Shown here: in pieces, positions 48,777-61,044 of the stretch
How positions within the stretch are numbered: position 1 is the stretch's first letter
Layout: each line of letters begins with the position of its first letter
From: Antitrichia curtipendula
Lineage: Eukaryota > Streptophyta > Bryopsida > Hypnales > Leucodontaceae
Assembly: GCA_951230915.1 (NCBI GenBank)
Contig: OX579641.1
Span: 4,836,001-4,900,000 of the forward strand
Direction of reading: 5' to 3'
DNA length: 64,000 bases
The notes under the pieces: model-generated
The model's database searches: none
What the model was told of the DNA's origin: nothing
The model's input: only the letters and a program-made list of their open reading frames with translations
Program-made: the position numbers and the translations under genes

Positions 48777-51700
48777 TTAGATATCATCTAACTCAGATGC
48801 ATTGAGTTCAAAATAAAAACATACTCTAGGATCATAAGATCTACAAGGTGATAGAGAACATGAAGATGAATCAAATGAAGCATTAACATAAGTTAATGCA
48901 AAATCTTCAACATAAATAGGGAGGCCACGAGGACTAAGAGAAGGACTTCTTAGAAATTCAATGTGCTGATAAAAATGCAAGGTCAGCCTTGGTGATGGAG
49001 TCATCCAACTGCAAGCAATAAACTATATATTAGAGTATGTAGTAGTAAATTAAATTACAAAATATTGAATTTATAACTAAAGTGTTGAAAATGAAAAACA
49101 AAAAATAGAACTTACTCACATAAGTCAAGCAATGCAACGTCTTTAATTGGAGAATCATCATCAATCTCCATACCATCGCATGAATTAGTGAAATCAAGAA
49201 TTTTGAAGATGCTTATAGGTGTTTGAAGAGGCTTTACGGTACATCATCAAAGAGTTTGGCATCACTTTCTAATGCTAAAATATGGCGATTAGAGGAATGA
49301 GCCGCTTTAATGGAAGAACCTACATGAAACATAATACAAAAATTATAAAAACATCAAAATTGAAGTATAGACAAAAAAATTAAACAAAAAATAGAAAAAA
49401 TATATAATTCAAAATTATAGATAATAATACCTATAGAGGCATTCATGTCTACTACAATGTCACCTATAGGACTCAAGCCATGAACAAAAAGCTTCATTAG
49501 AACCTTTGACTTCTCCTTAGCAACCCTCCAGGGCTTGTCATCTTCCTTTCTACATAATTGAAGTGTTGTAGTAATGGAGTTGAAGAGGACGTTGTTTGTA
49601 GCTAAATCAACCTCAGAATGGAGGGATCAATAGTAATCACAAGCTCCTAAGGTTGCCTTGCAATGGGGGAGGCAAATGATTGAACCAACAACAAAGCCTT
49701 AAACTTCAAAATCTGGAAATCAAAATCAAATTCAAAAATTAGAAAGTACATAAAAAATTTAAAGAAATGCAATAAAAATTGAATCAATGCTAAAAATAAA
49801 AATTTAAAATTGGTACTTACATTTTTAGATGGATTAATAGGATTTGCCAAATATAAGCAGTTGTTGAAGGAGACTAATGACCTATTCAAAAATGATCCTA
49901 TTAGTATAATAAGTTCATTCCAAGGGAGATGGTCAGATAGAGAATCTTTGCTAATAGGTACTATATATAAAATTAAAATATTTCAACTTAAATTCAATAA
50001 CCCAACTTGGAATTCCAACAGACTTCACTACAATGACACATACAACTCCAACTTAAAGATTACTACTATGACACTGCAAACTCAATTAGGCTCATAATGT
50101 TAACTCTCACATTAACATAATAATTCAAATTGATAAGTACAATTTCAAGTACCATATTTCACCACACTGAAAACATCCATTTGGAATCGAAGATTTTTAT
50201 TTTTATTTTTATTTTATTTTCCAAATTGGTGGCCAAATCACTGTTTACAAATTGTCATTTAATTCTTCCTCTCATAAGCTTTTACCACTAAATTCTCACA
50301 CAGTTCTTCCTTGAATGATCACTCTTTCTGCCAACTTCATCATCAGAACACACGACCAAACTTTCCAATTAGAACACTAACATTCTTCATCTCAGATTCT
50401 TCTCCAATTAGGATCAAAAATGTCTTTCCACCATGTGTACAACATCAAATTTAAATCTCCATCTTAACCATAAACTCTTTAACTTTCAGTTCTTCCCAAT
50501 TATGACACAAAACATCTCATTCAACAAATATACTAACCACACTTCACACTTCCAATTAATTCACGCACACAACATTCAACTTGGACCTTACACACACTAA
50601 CAAAAGCAAATACATAACACAAATTGGCTAGGACACGACTGGCACTCCATCAGAAGGTGAAGAAAATTGAGAGAGAAAACACACCTAATAGGAACCACAA
50701 GGTAGCGGTTACCAAAAGGGTAAGGAGGACGACCTAACCACCTACAACTACCAACTAGGAAATTAATTGACAACTGAATACAACTACACAACATTCATTC
50801 CTCCCTTACTACATTCAATTTTCTTCCAACTATGCTTGACCAACTAGACACAATGCCAACTAGGACTAAAAATTCACTTGATACCCCTTTTACACACCTT
50901 AGCCAACTGGATAGACAAATTGACACCCTCCAAATTGGGCAATTGACCTGACTATAATCCTCTTTTTTTTTATTAGACATACATAAAAAAGACTCCACTC
51001 CAACTAGCTAGATCAAAGCAACTCAACAAAATGACCCAATTGGACTCAAACTTAACAAACAAACTGTCAAAATTTGGTAAAACACTCAAAAATTTAATCC
51101 AAAATTACATAATTTATAGTCCAATTGGCTATCTACAACAGTTATTGATGGTCCACTCATCCTTGATCTTCAACTTGTAGTTTTTGAAGAATCTTGCCAC
51201 TTTTGTCTTCATTGCAGAACCGTCAAGATAAAATAAAAAGAATGCTCCATCATCATGAAGATAAGTAAGAGAGAATGCCATCATTATGATAAAAAAAACT
51301 TGGAATGTTGGCATTCCAATGCGGAATTTGAGATGGTGGATCTAAGACCCTTGGAATTGGAAGACCATCCAGATATTCTGCAATGATAAGGTCTACTACA
51401 GGCCTTCTTTGCAATTTGCCATCAAAAAAGAACTCTCTGCCTTTACTAACCTATAAAGTTAAATTTCAAAAAATTCATGTTAATTCATAATTGAAGATGT
51501 TAAAGTTACAAAATATTATGAATTAGAAGAGATGAATTTTATACAATATGTAAGATTTTATAACAATAAAGCATGAAAAAATAATGCACACATTGAATCT
51601 ACCTCCAAACATGTAGTAATACCTTGACAAATTGATGCACTTGTAAACTTACATTTTAGGAAACCAATTTAAAAAAAACACTTGTTGGAATGTTATTAAT

Positions 51701-53296
51701 TTATTTCATCACATGGATACCATTATTAATACAATGCAATACAAAAAAAAATTTCATAAGAGTATTTAGAATAGCAAAAAATATTTAATTTTTTTTCTAT
51801 ACAACCAATAATAAATGGTTTAAAGAAATGGGCAATTGCAAGAAAGACTTGTATTATTTTTTGTTGCAAATTGTCTCTAAGAATGATTTTTAAGCTCAAC
51901 TTTAGGAGTAATGATCAAGTGTAGCTTACATGAACTGTGGATATTGTTATTGTAGGAATGTGGATATAAACATTTAAATTTTAAACAATTTTTTTAGTTT
52001 AAGAAAAAAAAAATTGGTAAAAAATATTGATTTTTTGAAAACATGTCACTCTTGTAATTCTAGGGCCCATTCTAAGAATTTGAAGTTGAAATTTTAAAGA
52101 AATATTTTGCTAATAAACTTTAAAGTATTGTAAAATGAAATTCTAAAAAAATAGATTGCTAGATTTTATAGAGTGTAGAAATCTAAAAATTTATTTTCCT
52201 TTAGCATATATTTTCAAATATAAAAAAATCATTTTAGTGATTATCAAGGATGCAACCATCTTCATAGAGTTATTATAAATGTCCAAAGACTTATTTTCTT
52301 GAGATTTTGTACTTTTTGAGTTTTCTTTACTTAAAAAATGATTTTGCACTTGATCTTTTGTGTGTAAAATCTTTTAGAAGTTAAAACATTAAACATTTAT
52401 AATAAAAAAAAATCTAATTTTTTTCTAATTTAAAAAATGCAACAAATAGAAACATAGTCAAAGTGTCATCTATCAAATTATTTTGTAAAAATATAATAAC
52501 CATTTCATGATTGAATATTTTGGTAATGATAGCAGTATAGCACAAGATGAACATTTCAAGGCTATCTAAAATTAATTTTATGGCAAGAATAATATTCTAC
52601 ATATTTCTATGATTTTTTGAAAATATCTAAATTGCATATTTGGTGCGCCATTGGACATAATCTGGTTGAACTCAGTTATAGTGGATATTCAAATTTGAAC
52701 ATGGTTTTAATTATAGTTTATGATCTTACAAACTAGAGTTCACTTCAATTGCATATAATACATAGGAATATCTTGTAGTTAGAATGTGCACATCTAACAA
52801 CATTATAAATATGATGTTCATCAAGAAATCAGAGTTTAAGGAAATTCCATTTGAAGACATATAAGGGACATTGTGGGATAACATGATTCTTTAAAAGGAC
52901 GATAAGTATACCACATTTGTAACCAATTAATACAATTGGAAATTCTAACATAGATGTTGGATATTTGATATTTATATTGCACCTACATCACAACAGTTTT
53001 ATGCTTTAAATCCATCAATATAGTATTAATCCAACTTTCTTCTAAGTTGTTCCTCGAGTTATGTCTCAATCAATTTGGTGCTAAAATATGGAATTGGTTG
53101 CCTTCTTGGCATTGTACATTCCAACATGCCAACAACAAAAACATGTTTTCTTTCTGTAGGAGTTTTTACTTGGCAATTTTGAAGCCTAAAATTAGCTACA
53201 TCAAAAAACTTATCTTGATTTTGGTCTACCACTTCTCTTTAGATATCAAATTTATTAGCTACCATGTGGTGTATCTCATGTTGTTTTGTGAATTCT
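48777..53296 (-). pseudogene. Multi-exon gene relic, permuted N-methyltransferase-like domain
   Basis: Five exons can be joined on the minus strand: 53296 to about 53071, 51450-51138 plus 49861-49821 (one exon split by a solo LTR), 49712-49431, 49319-49116, and 49008-48777 with the stop. Most junctions are GT/AG and phases agree: ASI-G joins SSIKAAHSS, LC-D joins WMTPSP. Readable parts include RLQNCQVKTPTERK, LDPPSQIPHWN, AFSLTYLHDDGAFF, KIKDEWTIN, LANPINPSKN, VLMKLFVHGLSP and GDIVVDMNASIG. A DPP motif ahead of a GD.V.D..AS.G SAM-loop-like motif is the order of beta-class adenine/cytosine N-methyltransferases; that assignment is inference. Lesions: TAA at 53239-53241, lost donor near 53070, frameshifts near 51310, 49650 and 49225, an in-frame TGA near 49630, and the LTR. 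Exons upstream of 53296 are not identified. Confidence 0.75.
49862..51137 (+). mobile_element. Solo LTR, family 1, copy 3 (1276 bp), inside an exon
   Basis: Starts TGTTGAAGGAGACTAATGAC and ends TATCTACA. Flanks are GCAGT and ACAGT, a 5-bp duplication with one substitution. It shares the left block (CCTATTAGTATAATAAGTTC) with copy 1 and CCAATTGG-like boxes throughout. Removing it restores the reading ...WTINN-CLYLANPINPS of the methyltransferase-like exon, which fixes the insertion point within a codon region. Confidence 0.85.
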
Positions 53297-54080
53297 CTAA
53301 TGTAAACAAAAGTAATTGTAGATCATAAATAAAAATGCTCTTTTTGAGTGAATGACTGTAACGGCCACTTCATACTAAGGTAGTAGCATCCATACCCTCA
53401 TTGTATCCATAACCGTCTCTTCTAAAATCTTGAAAAATCCTAAGAATTAAATAGATGTGATTACAAGGATGTACTACCTCTAAATATTAGACCCTAGTGT
53501 CAATATTAGGTGCATTTATAGTCAACTCTTTAAAAATTTACAACTTATACTCATAGTGTCCAATTATTACATTTGAAAGTGCACACGAATTATTTTTCTC
53601 TTGGCTAGTATGTTCCAATAATTTATTGGATATCTATTAATAGCCATCATGTCCAAACCCCTTAAATTCTTAGTTACAGATGTTGCTACCTTTTGTCCTA
53701 AGTCCCATCAAATTCTCAAAATCTACATACTTATGAATAGTGGGAGTACATTTTAGACAAGAATCAGTAGGTGTCAATTTGAGGAAGGTGTTGGTTTTAG
53801 GTGTAATTACCTTATAAAGAATTTCAAGACAGTGATCCGTTGCAGCCATACCAAGCCTTGGGGTGAAAATTTAGACCTCTGTCAACAAGTCTCATGCTTG
53901 CCTGCAAATGAGAGGCACTTCGCAGCTGTAATTGAGTAAAAAATTCTTGCACTATTTCTTGCAATTGCGAAGTTTGGACAGAAACGACTCTTGAAATCAA
54001 GCTTGGACTCGGTTTTCATCAGCTAACAATTGATTCTCACACACTGTTCTTAACACGTGTCAATTTTGTTCAACTGGCGT
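53297..54080. other. Upstream of the methyltransferase-like pseudogene; nothing certain
   Basis: Missing 5' exons of the pseudogene may lie here but none is recognisable. TGTAACGGCC at 53356 resembles an LTR start, without a matching end. Confidence 0.35.
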
Positions 54081-54280
54081 GATTCAGAGTGCCAAAATAG
54101 TGACATTCAAAAACAAAAAGAGCACTAAAAACTTGAAAACCTTTTGGGATAACAGATTCCTGTCTGTCTGGAAAAGAGTCAATGTCATGAAATGCCCACC
54201 GATAATATCAATTTTTTGTGAAATCTATAGTTTGGCGAGCTTTGTGCAACTGAATGTCTCAATTTTGGCACTCTAAATCG
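54081..54280. mobile_element. Small MITE with TTCAGAGTGCCAAAAT termini (200 bp)
   Basis: Left terminus GATTCAGAGTGCCAAAATAG, right terminus inverted CGATTTAGAGTGCCAAAATT, each followed by GACATTCA. The inverted repeat is about 27 bp with few mismatches. Non-coding. A related TTCAGAGTGTCAAAAT phrase occurs near 34888. Confidence 0.7.
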
Positions 54281-57200
54281 CTCCTGAATGTAACAAAACT
54301 GATGATTCTTTGTGCGCAATTTGGGGATGGAAAATGACCTTTATGAACACATTTGTATTGGTAACTTACAAGATAAATAGACGCTCAGCTCAAGCACATT
54401 TTCTTCATGAATTCTAACATTGTTTTCTGGAAGAATAGAGGCTTGAATTTAGCAGAACTTACAAGTACACAATCAGTGCGAATAATCAGTGGCCCTTACT
54501 ACTGAGTGTTGGTGCAGGAATAGATCTTCAAACTGCCCTGCTATTTATTTTTGTATCACAATCTCTGCGATTCTATGGTACAGGAGGCTTGCGTAATGAT
54601 ATTAGAACTTGAAATACGGTTTCTGTTTCCAGAAAATCTAATGGTTTCTTCGATTTTTGGATTGCCCACAATTAAAATTAAAAATTAAAATTCTGCCAAG
54701 AATCAAGTTCAAGAAGTGGAGGCAGTTTTGTGAACCATTTGAAACAGAATTTTTGCTGTGAAAAAGTGACCGGCTTGAAACCATGAAAATCATGCAAACA
54801 ATCATGATAATCAGAAGACAAACACGAAACTTCGTGAACAATGGGAGTGGCAACAAATTCGAGGCTTATGGTGCCATGAAGGTAACGTGGCATTAAAGAA
54901 GAGAAAATTTTGTCAATTATGTTAAATTGTGAAACCCTACATGTATTTAGGGGGTTTAGGGTTTAGATGCTGTTTGCTGAATTTCACAAGATTGGCACTT
55001 TCCATACGCCTGTCCACAGCCTCAAGATCTTTACTTCTCCTAGATTTCTGAGCTCTGGGAACTTGAATTTCACCACTCGGGGTGCTCTAAATTTTTTTAT
55101 TTTAAACAAGTTTGAACGTCTTCCTTTAATGCCCAGTCACTCTTCCATTCCGTTCAACTTTGGATGCAGACTAAATCCCATGTGCTGGCCACTCCAGGTA
55201 GATTCTACAGCAGCAACTTTGCAGACGCACAATCAATGTCCATGTTATGACTTGAATTTCGCAATTTCATAAATAAAAAAGTGCAGTTCCAAACTGCAGT
55301 ATCTCCAGTAGATTCCAGGCAGGGACTTGGCTTGACATGAATGTCCTGTAGCATTGTCGCACACGCTTCCTCTTCACAGTGAAATTTGCTCACGCTTCGA
55401 TTCACACAGGTCTGCATTCAAGGCGAAGAAATACTTTAGGCGCTTGTAATACGAAGAAAGTGAGTTGCTTCCGCTTCTGCTCACGCACGACCTTGTAAAT
55501 GAAAATGACCTTTGAATTCTCATCACGGCCGTTTTGAAGGCTATAATTTGTAGATCAGAAGGGATGAGATTTTTATGAACATTTAAGTTACATTTTTATA
55601 GCAGCTAGTTTCCAGCAGATTGACACGTTAATTATTGTGCTGTGATTCCTACTCATTCCTTCAAGTTGATTGACAAGATTCCTCCAACTGGGTGTGAGAA
55701 AAGTACTACTAAACTTATGTCTGTAAAACTGGAAGACGGCGATTGCAAGAAATACCTGTACGTTACATACTCATTTTAGTTACAAGTCTGAGGTAGTGTT
55801 TTTGCAATAACTTTTGCATTATAATCTTGGAAGGACAAGTTTGTCACCATGGAAGTCATTCATTTTGACACCATGCAAATCATTTGCTTAAAAAACCCCA
55901 AGCAAGCGGTTATTTTTTGGAGCAAATTTTTTCTGAAAACCAATGAAATTTTGGACATGGAATAGTTGGCAAAACATTCTTGTTTTGTAGTGGATAAAAC
56001 CGCTAATTTGCTACCAAATCTTGGGACAGTATTGCACTATTTTGGATGAATGTACATTGTTTCAGATGAACAAAATAAAATTTCATCCATATGTTGCAAG
56101 TTTCATCCATTTTCTGGATGGATGTAACTAGCTTCATCCTTCCAATGATTACCGCTTTCTGCACTGCCTAAAAGAAAATGAAAAAGAAAAAGAAACTTGA
56201 AGCAGAGAGCACTCATTGGAGGTCAAACTGCTTCTACAAGTTAGACCGCCCTTTCCACACAAAATTCCAAAGCGGATGAACATCGGCCTACCTCACATAG
56301 AAGGATTCTCTGTCGCAGTACTGTCGCACACTTATTAGTGTCTGCAGCGACGACGTGACAATCACTCCATGGATTTCAGTTTTAAACATGATTGGAAACG
56401 ACTGTTGTTTCAACCTGCCAATGATCGATGCTTTCAGTCCGAATGCCGTTTCATTGTTTCAACACCCTTCCGTACATTTTTCTGCGCACTCAGTACGTAG
56501 AATACTAGGAACACATAGATCTATTTATTTTTTTTCCAGAATCCCGATTTGAACTTGCTGTCTAGAATCCCGATCTGAACTTACTTGCTTTCCAGACGGA
56601 AATCATTCAGGTGTTTGCTACTGGGCGAGGTAACCCTAACTTAATGGTCGGAGGCTAGCACCCAAATCTCTTTCGAAAAGCTCCATCCTAGCTAGCTGTA
56701 CTTTCAAAGTTCGTGCCGATGGATCAAGGTCTCGATCTCCTAGTCCTCCGATCGAATTGGTTGTCGGTGTGTGTGCCACGTCTCATGTGTAGGGCAGATT
56801 GACTATGATTTGCTTTTCGAGATTTTACTCCCAATCAGGCAGTTTTCCAGCTTCGACTGATGTTTCGGAGACACTGACAGTCTCAGTTCAATTGAGAAAC
56901 AACATGGGTAGCGACACTGGTTACTTTGTCGTAATATACAGTAGTGCAGCTATATGACAGAAATTTACCGAAGCTGCACCATTGTAGGGCAAATTAGTGG
57001 AAAGTTGAAATATTACTGTGTTTGTTCCAATAACAACAACAATAAAATTTTGTGGTGAAGCTCATTTAATTTCTAGGTGGTCACCGCTGATTTCCTCCAC
57101 ACATTGGAAGGGCAAATCAGTGTAGCAAGATAAGCTACTCACTGATTAGCTACAAAATTAGAGAATCGCCACAGAATATGCCAATGTGAAACCTGGTGAG

Positions 57201-57306
57201 TAATTCCCAGGGTTTATGAAACGAAACATTGATAGTGTAGTGGCAGTAAAACCAAGGGTCCACATCCATGAGTGACACCATCTTCTGATTCTTCTCTAAT
57301 TAGTGA
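54281..57306. other. GC-richer stretch without recognised gene
   Basis: Composition is less AT-rich than average and short frames occur on both strands (for example minus 55205-55417), but none has a domain I recognise. Blocks of TTCATCC/GGATGAA cluster near 56.05-56.15 kb. It may contain an unrecognised gene or its untranslated parts. Confidence 0.35.
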
Positions 57307-58472
57307 TTAACCCCTAAAGTGTTTTATGTCAAAAACCACTCAAAACTACCACTTCTGTTGCATTCACTTAAAAAAAGCCAATTTAAAAAATAAAAAAATT
57401 AACCATAGGATCTTGTACTTAAATTGTCTGAGATCATGTAGTAAAAATTTCATCAAATTTGACCATACGGATTGGAAGATATTAGCATTCAAAATTGGAC
57501 AAAAAGTTTTTTCTTGAGAAGATGCTTAGCCCCTAAAGCCCCGCTTGTCCCCTCAGGGGACAATTTGGGTCCGGGTAGGTTTCTATTGTCTCAATTTGAA
57601 GTGAATTTTTTTGAGATTTTTTGAGGTTGTGTAGCTTTGCAAGAGCTTTGTGGATATATAATTTTTGTTTCAATCGGATGCCGGATGAAAAAGTTATGGC
57701 AAAATGAGCAAGAAATAGAGATTCTCGGGCAGCCCCCAAAAAATTACAAAAAGTCAAAATAATTTTTTTTGAATTTTTTTTCTAAAAGATTATGTTTTTA
57801 CCTATACGTGAAGCTTTGATTCAATCTATTTGGACTAAGGATGAGAAAGTTATGGACAATCTTAGTTTTTCGGGCAATTTAAGCATCTTCTTGAAAAAAA
57901 ACTTTTTATTCAACTTTGAATGCTAATATCTTCCAATCCGTACGGTCAAATTTGATGAAATTTTTACTACATGATCTCAGACAAGTTAAGTACAAGATCC
58001 TACGTTTAAATTCCCCCCAAAACAAAAAAATTGGTTTCCTTAAGTGAATACAACAGAACTGGTAGTTTTGAGTGGTTTTTGGTAGAAAACACCCTCGGGG
58101 CTTTAGGGGTTAAATTGTCCGAAAAAATTAAGACTGTTGTCCACAACTTTCTCATCCCTAGTCCAAATAGAATGAATCAAAGCTACACGTATAGACAAAA
58201 ACATAATATTTTAGGAAAAAAATTCAAAAGAAGGTATTTTGACATTTTGTAATTGTTTTTGGGCTGCCCACCAATCTCCATTTCTTGCTTATTATGCCAT
58301 AACTTTTTCATCCGGCATCCGATTGAAACAAAAAAATAATGTATCCACAAAGCTCTTGTAAAACTACAAAACCTCAAAAAATATCAAAAAAATTCACTTC
58401 AAATTGAAACAATAGGAACCTACCTAGACCCAAATTGTCCCCTGAGGGGACAAATGGTCCTTTAGGGGTTAA
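57307..58472 (-). mobile_element. TTAA piggyBac-like MITE, copy L, containing a nested copy
   Basis: Starts TTAACCCCTAAAGTG and ends CCTTTAGGGGTTAA. Removing the insertion at 57526-58113 and one TTAA leaves about 580 bp of the short class, inverted relative to copy A. The insertion lies exactly at the TTAA of GATGCTTAAA, which is intact in copy B. Confidence 0.85.
57526..58113 (+). mobile_element. TTAA piggyBac-like MITE, copy M, nested in copy L (588 bp)
   Basis: Starts TTAGCCCCTAAAGCC, where one base of the left TTAA has changed, and ends GCTTTAGGGGTTAA. The outer element resumes with AATTGTCCGAAAA. It is closely similar to copies B and F and opposite in orientation to its host copy. Confidence 0.85.
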
Positions 58473-60154
58473 TAGTAATTGTTATATAGCTTCATAATTT
58501 AAAAAAGATATCTTAATATTTTGTATTAAAATATTTTGATTTTTTTGTCTTTCAGCCTACCTTCTCCAAGTCTTCTGATTTTGTAAAAAAAATGGAATAC
58601 ATAACAAGTAGCTACTCCACTTAAGAGGCGGATTCTGTCCTTAGTTGGCATTTTCAAGTATAGTCATGCGCTACTGTCCTCACATTCAATGTATAGTGGA
58701 TACCCCCCATAACCAACACTTTTTGCTATTGTGCCTAGTTACTATTATTAGAATGATCAAATTTTCATATTTTCTTATTGACAAGTGAAAAGAGGTTTCA
58801 ACGCACCAAAGAACGCCACATTTGGATACAATGTGCAAAAGTTATGAAGGATCAAATTTTTTGGGGGTAGATGTACCCAGATTAACAATGGCAGCTTTAG
58901 GTAGGTTGCTGGGGTGTATCCACCTTTAATGTAGTTTACTGGTCATTAAAAAAAACTCTCTCTCCCCGCCCCCCTTTTGTATTCAGAGCCAGTAAATTAT
59001 TACTAATACCCAAGTAACTCTCCAATATTCATAAATCCATGCTCCACAATAAGGTAGCCTACTCGTAAAGTGACCTTTTAAGAGCTGATTGCATTTGAGG
59101 GGAAGCTTAAACTCTATGAAACAATTTCCAGTAAATTTTTGTAAGAAGAAAAATGGAATTGCCATCTTCATATTGTTTCATATATTTTAGATCCAAGTTG
59201 TTAAATCTTTTTTGGACCTTCATAGAATTAAGTTCGATATGAATTTTTGAAGTTGAAACACAATGGTCACTAAAAGTGAATAAATGACCACCTCTTGAAA
59301 TGTACACTATTGGTTACATAATTAGAGAAAAAAAAATGTATTTATATGTTAGTGGCTACTTTTAGAGTAAGATCCCCTTTAGAGTAGCATCGCTTTTATA
59401 TTTTTTGGACCTTTGTAGAATTAGTTATCAATTTCTGAAGTTCTAAACATCATAATATTGTTCACCAATGCTAGAGGGGCCCCTTTTGCTTCCCTAGAAA
59501 GCCAGATCCCTCCAACGTGAAGTCAAACACATTAACCACTCATATTTCCTTAGGCTTTGACACAAGTGGCTTGAACATACATTAACCCTTAAGCGCTCCA
59601 AGGTCCATATTCTGGACAATGAATAGAGGGCTTGTAGGTGTTATTTTGTCCAACAGCTAACTGCTCATTCATCCATTGTAACACTTGAATTGTGAAAAGA
59701 CAACCTTTCTTATTGACCAATTTCATGAAATTTCGATAAATGATATAATTTATGTACAAAAATAAATGCAAAAATGTGCAAAAATTCCAAAATGGATTGA
59801 GGTATTAAGGCGTTGAGCCAGCCCATTACTCTGACTACATTACAACTTAATGTAGACCAAGAATCCAGGGAGGGACTATACCTTCTTGAAGGAGGAAGCT
59901 TTCTTGTCAATTAACCTTTAAACGACGAGCCGATCACTGTAGAAATCATCTGTTTGGGTACCGTGTGAATTGTTGGCTTAAAAAAATGAAAAAGTACTCA
60001 TAACAAAAGAAACTACTATAGAAGACCTTCCCTTTTCACACAAAATTTGGAGGATGAATAGTTTCACTTTCTGTCCTCTAAGCGGGAAAGTCGATTCTTT
60101 GTCATTCATTGGCCAGAAAAAGTCCTTGGCGTTGTTTATAGGTTAATAACAATG
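58473..60154. other. No recognised gene; half of a diverged duplication
   Basis: 59283-59400 (GACCACCTCTTGAAATGT... to a TTTTAGAGTA block) is a diverged direct repeat of 60160-60270, the 3' part of the possible membrane-protein remnant. The rest is featureless. Confidence 0.4.
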
Positions 60155-60620
60155 TTATGATGACCACCTCTTGAAATGTGTGTACACTAAATATTGATTA
60201 CGTTGAAGAAAGCAAACTGTACATGAGTTAGTGGTTGCTTTTTGAGCAAAGCTCCTTTTAGAGCACCGCCTAACAAGTTCCTTTACACGAGTTTCATACC
60301 TTGCAAGGCTCTTCCAACTGGACATGAGAATCGCGTAAGAAAGTGAACCGTAGCCAATAATGCAAGCAAAAAAGTCCACGGGCAGTGCAAAGGCCGGATA
60401 CCCGAGAAAGATTACCGCAAAGAGCGCCTCCATTACGAAACCGAGGCTGGTTTCTTCGACGTTCAGAAAGTCTGCCTGGCTGGTGCCCACATGGGGCCTG
60501 GAGTCCATCCCACTCACTCGAAGGAGCTACGTAACCGCAGCAGCAGCAGTGAGCCGCTTCCTCGAGACGCCAACAACAAAAAATCTCACGTCAATGTCAC
60601 CGTGATTCTACACAAACAAA
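60155..60620 (-). pseudogene. Possible membrane-protein gene remnant
   Basis: A minus-strand frame from about 60517 contains a hydrophobic segment (FVMEALFAVIFLGYPAFAL) and a second (FFACIIGYGSLSYAILM), followed by a charged tail (ARYETRVKELVRRCSK). In the same frame upstream, GDIDVRFFVVGVSRKRL is separated by a TAG at 60532-60534. Composition is GC-richer than the flanks. I do not recognise the family. It may be one exon of a live gene with an intron at GTGAGT, a relic, or chance. Confidence 0.3.
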
Positions 60621-61044
60621 AAGTCAGTGACCCACTCAGGTGAGCCTAAAGGCACGCAGGCTATGATACGTAAACTGCACTCTCCAAGTCGCTGTGAAAT
60701 CCAGATTCCAAGAGTCAGTTTCTGGCTGTCGGTCGGGCACTTGCAATGAACCACATGGATGGTGTCAATAATCGAACTCTCATATGAGAAAATTGAAACC
60801 ACTGTTTGCATTAATAATTTGTAACCGGTCACTGTTTGCGTTTATAATTTGAAACCTGTTTGAAAAATTGGTGTCGTTTGTGACGAATGCTACCTTTGGA
60901 ACTTCAAACTGACGAGAGGTATGGAGTAAGCTAGCTTCGAGATTGAAAAGTCTATATTTAAGGGTGAGGCTTACATGTGAAGTTGACTAAAAGACAAGAA
61001 TAGTTCTACTGATCATTGGTCAGCGTGGAAGTAAGGAGAACGAG
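60621..61044. other. No recognised gene
   Basis: The minus-strand frame 60608-60832 (HCKCPTDSQKL, RIIACVPLGSPEWVTDF) could be an upstream piece of the possible membrane-protein remnant, but the link is not demonstrated. Confidence 0.3.

Noticed and set aside
53047..53328. Plus-strand frame of 93 codons
   Set aside because: It is antisense to the first recognised exon of the methyltransferase-like pseudogene.
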